DNA of 11,652 nucleotides. It comes from Candidatus Dormiibacterota bacterium (GTDB lineage: Bacteria > Chloroflexota > Dormibacteria > Dormibacterales > Dormibacteraceae). The position numbers were made by a program, and so were the translations under genes. This document shows positions 1 through 5,439 of this stretch, one piece after another (within the stretch, counting starts at the first letter, position 1; the number at the start of each line of letters is the position of its first letter). Under the pieces are notes generated by a model. That model made no database searches. It was not told the DNA's origin and worked only from the letters and a program-made list of their open reading frames with translations. The stretch spans positions 1-11,652 of the forward strand of contig CATPBF010000121.1 of NCBI GenBank assembly GCA_955652585.1. Direction: 5' to 3'.

Positions 1-79
1 GGAATGCTCTCCTGCACCGGCCGGACGGGCCGGGCAAGGTCCTCAAGCTCACCATCCGGCCGGTGCAGGAGAGCATTCC
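1..79. repeat. Perfect 25-bp inverted repeat at the window's left edge
   Basis: Bases 1-25 are the exact reverse complement of bases 55-79, with a 29-base spacer, inside a coding region. The repeat starts exactly at base 1. Bases 18-25 and 55-62 (CGGCCGGA / TCCGGCCG) could be the native short complementarity that primed a fold-back, with 1-17 then copied from 63-79. The protein alignment supports this: residues from RPDGPGK onward look native, while those before it (NALLH) do not resemble the family. Most likely a contig-end or amplification artefact; a real palindrome in the gene is possible. Confidence 0.85.
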
Positions 80-626
80 CATCTACCTGGCCGTGCTCGG
101 CCCCAAGAACGTAGCGCTGGCGGGCGAGATCGCGGACGGCTGGCTGCCGGTGTTCTTCTCGCCAGAGAATGTATCCAAGCTGCGGGTGCCGCTCGAGGAA
201 GGCGCGGCTCGTTCCGGCCGCTCGCTCGACCATTTCCGAATCTGCCCCCAGGTCAACGTGCTGATCAGCGACGACGTCGCGAGCGCGCGCGACGCTATGC
301 GTCCCGTGCTCGCCCTATACGTCGGGGGCATGGGCTCGCGCGAGCAGAACTTCTACAACCGCCTCGTCTCGTCGTATGGGTTCGAGGACGCAGCGCGCGA
401 GGTGCAGGACCTTTATCTCAGCGGCCAGAAGGCGGCCGCGATGGAGGCTCTCCCGGACCAGCTCATCGACATGACCACCATTGCCGGACCCAAGGACCGC
501 GCCCGTGAACGGCTGCGGGCATTCCGCGACGCCGGAGTGGAAACCCTTATCGTCTCGCCGATGACATTCGATCCTGAGGAGCGCCAGCAGCAACTGCGCT
601 TGGTCGCAGAGCTAAACGACCAGTAG
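1..626 (+). CDS. LLM class F420-dependent oxidoreductase, C-terminal part (5' truncated by window edge)
   Basis: The open frame enters from the left edge (first full codon at position 3) and stops with TAG at 624-626, leaving about 207 codons. The stretch from PIYLAVLGPKNVALAGEIAD through GWLPVFFSPE is a hallmark of the luciferase-like monooxygenase fold flavoproteins that use coenzyme F420 (Rv3520c-like group). The GPKN segment lies in the C-terminal half of the TIM barrel near the cofactor-phosphate site. The end (AGPKDRARERLRAFRDAGVETLIVSPMTFDPEERQQQLRLVAEL) is the usual family C-terminus, so the 3' end is intact. A GTG at 63 is in frame but cuts into the conserved barrel, so I do not take it as the start. 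The enzyme would be cytosolic and F420-linked; substrate unknown. The first ~17 bases are doubtful because of the fold-back repeat there. Confidence 0.85.
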   Translation, partial: NALLHRPDGPGKVLKLTIRPVQESIPIYLAVLGPKNVALAGEIADGWLPVFFSPENVSKLRVPLEEGAARSGRSLDHFRICPQVNVLISDDVASARDAMRPVLALYVGGMGSREQNFYNRLVSSYGFEDAAREVQDLYLSGQKAAAMEALPDQLIDMTTIAGPKDRARERLRAFRDAGVETLIVSPMTFDPEERQQQLRLVAELNDQ

Positions 627-655
627 GCTAACCCGCTCTCGTCCGTTCTGGAATG

Positions 656-676
656 TACTTGCCACTATGGAAAGTA
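656..676. promoter_or_regulatory. Candidate operator inside the promoter spacer
   Basis: ACTATGGAAAGT (664-675) is an imperfect palindrome, ACTAT-GG-AAAGT with 4 of 5 pairs. A wider inverted repeat TACTT (656-660) / AAGTA (672-676) shares its right half-site. Both lie between or over the -35 and -10, where a repressor would block RNA polymerase. The winged-helix regulator encoded just downstream is the natural candidate for autoregulation. Short and imperfect, so low confidence. Confidence 0.3.
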
Positions 677-687
677 TGTGCTAGGGT
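659..687 (+). promoter_or_regulatory. Candidate sigma70-type promoter for the membrane protein/regulator pair
   Basis: TTGCCA at 659-664 is a good -35. A 17-base spacer leads to TAGGGT at 682-687, with a TG at 679-680 giving an extended -10. Transcription would start near 694, only about 3 bases before the ATG at 697, so the mRNA would be almost leaderless. This fits the lack of a clear Shine-Dalgarno before that ATG. Called by eye only. Confidence 0.45.
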
Positions 688-696
688 GGCAGAAGC

Positions 697-1140
697 ATGG
701 ACCACCCGCCGACACCTCTAGAAGCTCGGGCCGCGCTCGCCGAAGCAGACAGTCAAGCGGCGCGGGTGCGCCGAGCCGACCACCAGTTCCGATGGATCCT
801 GCTGATCCTCGTCGCCACGTACCTGGTGGCCGCAGGAATCGTCAGCGCGACTTCGCGCCCGGGCCCGAGCTATGGGTGGCTGGTTCTCTTGGTGCTCGTT
901 ACGGGTGGCGTCGTCGGAATTGGATTGCTCGTCTGGTGGATCCGTGCCTACAGCCGCACGGGCGTCCTGTGGTTCACAGTTGCCGCTGCCGCGTTCACGT
1001 GGTGGAACGCGATCGTCTGCGGGATCAGCGTCCTGACCGGATGGTGGGGGCCACACCAACCCAACTATCACTTTGGTGTCAGCGCGCTGGTGGGCGTGAT
1101 CCCGCTGATCGTCGCGGCCTGGCTGATCGGGCGGCGTTGA
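697..1140 (+). CDS. Small four-helix integral membrane protein, function unknown
   Basis: 147 residues starting at ATG 697. The N-terminus (about residues 1-28) is polar and charged, with an Ala/Glu/Arg-rich amphipathic stretch (EARAALAEADSQAARVRRAD) likely to be helical on the cytosolic side. Four hydrophobic segments follow: about 29-48, 56-80, 88-116 and 127-145. There is no signal peptide, enzyme motif or conserved metal ligand that I can recognise. Its stop codon overlaps the start of a winged-helix regulator gene (TTGA at 1137-1140). Pairs of a small membrane protein and a regulator of this class are common in Actinomycetota and relatives, where the regulator is thought to control the pair. 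The ATG is favoured because the promoter's predicted start site lies right before it. I do not recognise a named family. Confidence 0.75.
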   Translation: MDHPPTPLEARAALAEADSQAARVRRADHQFRWILLILVATYLVAAGIVSATSRPGPSYGWLVLLVLVTGGVVGIGLLVWWIRAYSRTGVLWFTVAAAAFTWWNAIVCGISVLTGWWGPHQPNYHFGVSALVGVIPLIVAAWLIGRR

Positions 1141-1460
1141 GCCATCCGCGCCACGAGCTGGACGACCTCCTGGCCCATCAGGTTCGCTTCTCGATCGTGG
1201 CTCTGCTGGCAGCCGCCAGCAGGGTCGAGTTCAGCTTTGTCAGGGATCACGTCGAGGTGTCCGACTCGATGCTCTCCAAACAGGTTAGCGCTCTCGAGCA
1301 GGCCGGCTACATCAAGGTCCACAAGGGCTTCGTGGGAAAGTGGCCCAGGACGTGGCTGTCGATCACAAAGGATGGCAGGCGAACGTTCGAACGCCACCTG
1401 GCGGCCCTGCGGGAAATCGCCGGCGCCGATGGAGTGGGGAGCGCGGCCCGGCAGCGTTAG
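1137..1460 (+). CDS. Winged-helix DNA-binding transcriptional regulator (PF13601 / HTH_34 type)
   Basis: 107 residues if translation starts at TTG 1137, overlapping the upstream stop as TTGA; this implies translational coupling. No clear Shine-Dalgarno is seen and no ATG/GTG lies near the conserved N-terminus, so TTG is the best start. The pattern is typical of the family: HPRHELDDLLAHQVRFSIVA (3-22) is helix 1, VEVSDSMLSKQVSALEQAGY (39-58) is the helix-turn-helix with recognition helix SDSMLSKQVSALE, and the wing is KVHKGFVGKWPRTWLSIT (60-77). A C-terminal helix (about 80-96) probably dimerises. Members are MarR-like one-domain repressors with no ligand domain. The likely target is its own promoter, where a small palindrome sits at 664-675. 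Family assignment is strong; target is inference. Confidence 0.88.
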   Translation: MSHPRHELDDLLAHQVRFSIVALLAAASRVEFSFVRDHVEVSDSMLSKQVSALEQAGYIKVHKGFVGKWPRTWLSITKDGRRTFERHLAALREIAGADGVGSAARQR

Positions 1461-1469
1461 CCTGTACTG

Positions 1470-3104
1470 GTGGCGCCCAGCACCCAAGACGTGACCAACC
1501 AGCCGCCACCGCTCGTCAACTACAACCTCTTCGAATCCGACCTGCCCTTGCGCGAATCGCTCGAGCGCGAAGGCGCCTGGTGGGCGCATCACATGGTCCA
1601 CGAGCTCGGCCAGCTCGCCGGCACCGAGGAGGCGATCGCCTGGGGTTTCCAGGCCAACTCCAACCCGCCGCAACTTCATACGCACGACCGCTTCGGCCAT
1701 CGCATAGACGAGGTCGAGTTCCATCCCGCGTGGCACCGTCTGATGGAGGTCGCGATTGGCCACGGGCTCCACGCCCTGCCCTGGCGCGAGCCACGACCAG
1801 GCGCGCATGCCGCCCGCGCGGCCGCGTTCTACGTGTGGTCTCAGGTGGAGGGCGGGCACGGCTGCCCGGTCTCGATGACCTATGCATCGATCCCCGCCTT
1901 GCGTAAACAGCCCGAGCTTGCCGCGCGCTGGGAGCCGCTCATCACCACCCTCGATTACGACCCGGGATTGCGGCCGCTTGCGGGCAAGCGCGGCGCGCTG
2001 ATCGGGATGGCGATGACGGAGAAGCAGGGCGGCTCGGACGTACGCGCCAACACGACACGAGCTGTTCCCACAGGTGCCGCCGGCGAGCATCTGCTCACCG
2101 GCCACAAATGGTTCTGCTCGGCGCCGATGTGCGATGCGTTCCTGGTCCTCGCGCAGGCACCGGGCGGGCTTTCGTGCTTCCTGCTCCCGCGCGTCCTAGA
2201 CGACGGTGCCCGCAACGGTTTCCATATCCAGCGCCTGAAGGACAAGCTCGGCAACCGCTCCAACGCATCCGCCGAGATCGAGCTCGATGGCGCGTGTGCG
2301 GTGATGGTCGGGGAGGAGGGAAGAGGAGTCCGGACGATCATCGAAATGGTCAACCACACGCGCCTCGACTGCGTCATCGGCTCGGCGGCGCTGATGCGCC
2401 AGGCGGTGGCGCAGGCGACCCATCACACCGCCCACCGCAGCGCCTTCGGCCGATTGTTGAGCGAGCAGCCGCTGATGGTGAACGTCCTCGCCGACCTCGC
2501 GGTGGAGTCGGAGGCGACCACAGTGCTGATGATGCGATTGGCCGGCGCGTTCGACCGCGTCAGCGAACCTGGGGAGGCAGCGTTCAAGCGCCTGGCTCTT
2601 GCGGTCGCGAAGTACTGGACGACCAAGCGTGCGATCGCCGTCGTGGCGGAGGCGCTCGAATGTCATGGGGGCAACGGCTACGTCGAGGAATCGATCATGC
2701 CGCGGCTTTATCGTGAGGCGCCGCTCAACTCCATCTGGGAGGGATCGGGAAACGTCAACGCCCTCGATGTGCTGCGCGCGATGAAACGCGAGCCGGAGGC
2801 GATGACGGCATTCGTGGATGAGGTCGAAGAAGCTCGCGGATCGGACCCGAGGCTGGACGATGCTGTCGACGAGATCAAACGGCAACTGTCAGACCCGACG
2901 GACGCAGAGACCCGGGCGCGGAGGATCGTGGAGCTGATGGCCGTCGCCCTGGAGGCATCCCTGCTGGTCCGTCACGGCGATCCTGCGGTCGCTGAGGCTT
3001 TCTGCGCATCACGTCTCGACTCCAACGGGGGCCGATCGTTCGGCACCCTGCCGCCGAGCTCGGAGCTCGCGGGGATCGTGCGGCGTCACCAGCCGCAGAT
3101 CTAA
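1470..3104 (+). CDS. aidB: AidB-like acyl-CoA dehydrogenase family flavoprotein
   Basis: 544 residues, close to E. coli AidB (about 541), and recognisably AidB-like along its whole length. The N-terminus has QPPPLVNYNLFESDLPLRES and DEVEFHPAWHRLM; FAD-site signatures are MTEKQGGSDV (182-191) and RLKDKLGNRSNAS (255-267); then CHGGNGYVEES and REAPLNSIWEGSGNV. The acyl-CoA dehydrogenase catalytic glutamate is present (E424, equivalent to E425 of E. coli AidB), as is the following arginine (R436, equivalent to R437). AidB belongs to the adaptive response to alkylation damage, but its physiological substrate is unsettled. The C-terminal region (about 440-544) is rich in Asp/Glu, so the basic DNA-binding surface reported for E. 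coli AidB may not be conserved. GTG 1470 is the first start after the in-frame stop at 1458-1460; GTG 1491 is an alternative. No clear Shine-Dalgarno. otsB follows after 9 bp. Confidence 0.88.
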   Translation: MAPSTQDVTNQPPPLVNYNLFESDLPLRESLEREGAWWAHHMVHELGQLAGTEEAIAWGFQANSNPPQLHTHDRFGHRIDEVEFHPAWHRLMEVAIGHGLHALPWREPRPGAHAARAAAFYVWSQVEGGHGCPVSMTYASIPALRKQPELAARWEPLITTLDYDPGLRPLAGKRGALIGMAMTEKQGGSDVRANTTRAVPTGAAGEHLLTGHKWFCSAPMCDAFLVLAQAPGGLSCFLLPRVLDDGARNGFHIQRLKDKLGNRSNASAEIELDGACAVMVGEEGRGVRTIIEMVNHTRLDCVIGSAALMRQAVAQATHHTAHRSAFGRLLSEQPLMVNVLADLAVESEATTVLMMRLAGAFDRVSEPGEAAFKRLALAVAKYWTTKRAIAVVAEALECHGGNGYVEESIMPRLYREAPLNSIWEGSGNVNALDVLRAMKREPEAMTAFVDEVEEARGSDPRLDDAVDEIKRQLSDPTDAETRARRIVELMAVALEASLLVRHGDPAVAEAFCASRLDSNGGRSFGTLPPSSELAGIVRRHQPQI

Positions 3105-3113
3105 CTTAGGGTC

Positions 3114-3887
3114 GTGAGGGCCGAGCTCGAGGAGATCGCGGACGTCTGGCGAAAATCGCCGGTCTCGGCCATTTCCCCGCAAGAGATCCTGCTCGTCACG
3201 GACTTCGACGGGACCCTTGCGGACATAGGTCCTGATCCCGCCCAGACCGTCGCGGTGGCCGATGCGCTGGATGCCCTGCGGCGCCTTTCGCTGGTGCTCA
3301 AGCAAGTGGTGGTCCTCAGCAGCCGCACCAGCGGCGAGCTGTCGCGGCTGGTACCCGTCCCCGGCGTACGGCTGATCGGCGACAGCGGGCTACCGGCCCC
3401 GAATCCTGAGGAGAAGCGGGCGCTGGACCGATTCGATGCCGAGGCCGCACAACTCTTGCGCTCCGTCCCGGGCGCGCGGATCGAGGTCAAGCCGGCCAGC
3501 TCCACGGTTCACCTGCGCGCCGCGCAGATCACCGGCGAGGAGGCGATGGCGCTTCTTCGCCCGCTGCTCAAGGCGACCGGTCTTTCCGGCGCCCAGGGCC
3601 GCAGGGTGATCGAGGTCCACACGCCCTTTGCCGGCAAGGGCACGGCGCTCGCTTCGCTCCTGGACGAAATCGAACCTGACGGTGTCATCAGCATGGGCGA
3701 CGACGAAAACGACCGCGCGGCCTTCGAGGTGCTCAGCGCTCGCCCCATTCCTCATATGTGCATCGGCGTGAGCTCGCCCGAGGTGCCGGCCAACCTCTTC
3801 GCGCGCTGCGATCTCGTGCTCGACGGTCCGCGCCACGCGCCGGCGTTCCTGCGGATGCTGGCGGACTGGGCGGCGGAGCGAGCCTAG
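3114..3887 (+). CDS. otsB: Trehalose-6-phosphate phosphatase (HAD superfamily)
   Basis: 257 residues from GTG 3114, close to E. coli OtsB (about 266). HAD motif I is LLVTDFDGTLADI with the nucleophile D30 and general acid D32. Motif II is the VVVLSSRTSGEL segment, the motif III lysine is K175 (FAGKGTAL), and motif IV is MGDDENDRAAF with Mg-binding D196/D197 and D200. The cap domain (about residues 100-180) has the OtsB-type IEVKPASSTVHLR and RRVIEVH strands. It hydrolyses trehalose-6-phosphate to trehalose in the cytosol. It lies 9 bp behind the aidB-like gene and is probably co-transcribed with it. Its TAG stop shares CTAG (3884-3887) with the stop of the oppositely oriented otsA, so the two pathway genes are convergent rather than in one operon. 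Confidence 0.92.
   Translation: MRAELEEIADVWRKSPVSAISPQEILLVTDFDGTLADIGPDPAQTVAVADALDALRRLSLVLKQVVVLSSRTSGELSRLVPVPGVRLIGDSGLPAPNPEEKRALDRFDAEAAQLLRSVPGARIEVKPASSTVHLRAAQITGEEAMALLRPLLKATGLSGAQGRRVIEVHTPFAGKGTALASLLDEIEPDGVISMGDDENDRAAFEVLSARPIPHMCIGVSSPEVPANLFARCDLVLDGPRHAPAFLRMLADWAAERA
3884..3887. other. Shared CTAG: overlapping stop codons of convergent otsB and otsA
   Basis: TAG at 3885-3887 ends otsB on the plus strand. CTA at 3884-3886 reads as TAG on the minus strand and ends otsA. The palindrome CTAG serves both genes, leaving no space for a terminator between them, so transcripts from the two strands must overlap at their 3' ends. Confidence 0.95.
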
Positions 3888-5434
3888 GCTTCTCTCCCCG
3901 CGTGAGCGGGCGTCGCCACCAGGTCCCGAATGTCCTGCACCTGCCTGCTGATCCACCGCGTGATGTCGTTCGCGCGCACGACCTCGCGCGCGCCATCGTT
4001 CAATCGCCGTCGCTCTTCCAGGCCCATAGTGAGCCCTGCATACAACGCCGCCGCCGTGGCCTCCACGTCGAACGGATTGATCGACAGCACATGCGCCTGC
4101 AGCTCTTCATGGGCGCCGGCATTCTCCGAAAGCACGATCACGCCGTTCGTGGCATTGACCAGCGCGCCTTCTTTGACCACGAGGTTGAGCCCGTCATAGA
4201 CGGGATTGACCAGCAGCACGTCGAAGTTCTTGAGCGACGCGACCGCCTTGCGCTCGCTCTCGCCGATCTCCAGACGGACGGGAGTCCAGGTCTCGGTGCC
4301 GAAGTCGCTGTTGATGCGGCCCACCGTCTGCCGGATCTGCCGGAGGTAGCGGCTGTACACGGCAACGTCCTGACGAGACGGCTGCAGGAACGCATAGAAC
4401 TCGACCTCGCCCCGCAGCTCGGGGTGATAGCGGAGGAGCTTGTCATAGGCGATGAATCCCCGAACGATGTTCTTGGACGGATCCGTCCGGTCGATGCGCG
4501 CAATCAACCGCGGTGGGCGCCATGACGCCAGGTCGCGCTCCTGTCGCTTGACGCCTCGCGATGCTGCAAGCCGCGACGTCGTCCCGACATCTATTGAGAT
4601 CGGGTAATGACGCGCGTAGACGACGCGGCCGCCATAAAAGACCGCTCGCTCCCGCTCGTCGACCTGGAGGCCTGCGTTCTCCTCGCACGTGAGGAGGAAA
4701 TTGCGCACGTCGAGGCTCGACTGGAAGCCGACGATGTCGCATCCGAGCAGGCCGTCGAGGATCGCGTCGCGCATGGCCTTGGGGAGCACCTTCCAGTACT
4801 GCGGCGTCGGCCACGGCACATGCACGAAGTGCTGCAGCATCGCCCCCGGCAAGGCCTTTCGTACCAACCCCGGGACCAGGTACAGCTGGTAATCGTGGAC
4901 GAGAACCAGTGGCCGCCTTGGCGCCTTGCGCGCGACCTCTACCACCTTCGCGGCTACCAGCCGGTTGACCTCGACGTACCCCTCCGCCCACGCCTGGTGG
5001 ATGCGGTCGTCGATGATCGGTTCGTTGCCGAGGTCCCAGAGGTAGTGCTGGATGAACCACAGCACCGGGTTCGCGAACACCCCGTAGTACATCTCGTACT
5101 GCTCCTTCGTCGGCATCGCGTAGTGCAGCTGCCCGGTGGAGTTCAGCAGTGGGACAGTGACCGTCGCGTCGTGGCTGGTGGCCAGCTGCCGCTCGTCCTC
5201 GTTGCGGGCGACTGCGACCCAATCCGCCTCGGTCGCCTCGGCCAGGGTTAGCAACGCGGTGATGACGCCGCCGGCACCGCGCTTGAATCCTCCTTCCGGC
5301 TTGGGTTCGCGAGGGGCGCGATTGCAGACGACAATCGGCGAGCAGTCGGGCAAGGTGTGGGCCACGTAGGCGCGCATGGACGAGCCGGGACTCCCTCTGT
5401 CGACGGATGCAGGCGCGTCCCGCGCGATGCGCAC
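3884..5434 (-). CDS. otsA: Trehalose-6-phosphate synthase (GT20 family)
   Basis: 516 residues if GTG 5434 is used. The enzyme transfers glucose from UDP-glucose (or another NDP-glucose) to glucose-6-phosphate. Visible GT20 features are IVVCNRAP (34-41), GGFKRGAGGVITAL (48-61), VLVHDYQLYLVP (177-188, with H180), FVHVPWP (203-209), the donor-phosphate loop RIDRTDPSKN (313-322, with R313 and K321), and VYDGLNLVVKE (412-422, with D414 and E422 at the spacing of D361/E369 in E. coli OtsA). The loop differs from the E. coli-type RLDYSKG by a longer RTDP segment. GTG 5434 lies only 5 bp after the upstream dehydrogenase stop, allowing coupling. ATG 5377 (residue 20), with GGGAG about 13 bases upstream, is an equally possible start. 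The gene ends in a CTAG shared with otsB. Confidence 0.92.
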   Translation of the reverse strand: MRIARDAPASVDRGSPGSSMRAYVAHTLPDCSPIVVCNRAPREPKPEGGFKRGAGGVITALLTLAEATEADWVAVARNEDERQLATSHDATVTVPLLNSTGQLHYAMPTKEQYEMYYGVFANPVLWFIQHYLWDLGNEPIIDDRIHQAWAEGYVEVNRLVAAKVVEVARKAPRRPLVLVHDYQLYLVPGLVRKALPGAMLQHFVHVPWPTPQYWKVLPKAMRDAILDGLLGCDIVGFQSSLDVRNFLLTCEENAGLQVDERERAVFYGGRVVYARHYPISIDVGTTSRLAASRGVKRQERDLASWRPPRLIARIDRTDPSKNIVRGFIAYDKLLRYHPELRGEVEFYAFLQPSRQDVAVYSRYLRQIRQTVGRINSDFGTETWTPVRLEIGESERKAVASLKNFDVLLVNPVYDGLNLVVKEGALVNATNGVIVLSENAGAHEELQAHVLSINPFDVEATAAALYAGLTMGLEERRRLNDGAREVVRANDITRWISRQVQDIRDLVATPAHAGREA

Positions 5435-5439
5435 TACGC

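Noticed and set aside
627..696. Terminator after the LLM oxidoreductase gene
   Set aside because: No stem-loop followed by a T-run is visible in this 70-base gap. The only signals I can support there are the promoter and small palindrome of the next gene.
678..1136. Reading the winged-helix regulator from GTG 678 as a longer 260-residue protein
   Set aside because: The first ~150 residues would overlap the membrane protein in another frame and are Arg/Pro-rich without pattern. Homology to the regulator family begins right at TTG 1137.
1068..2105. Minus-strand open frame of 345 codons across the regulator and the aidB-like gene
   Set aside because: No recognisable domain, and it is opposite two well-supported plus-strand genes. 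Treated as a shadow.
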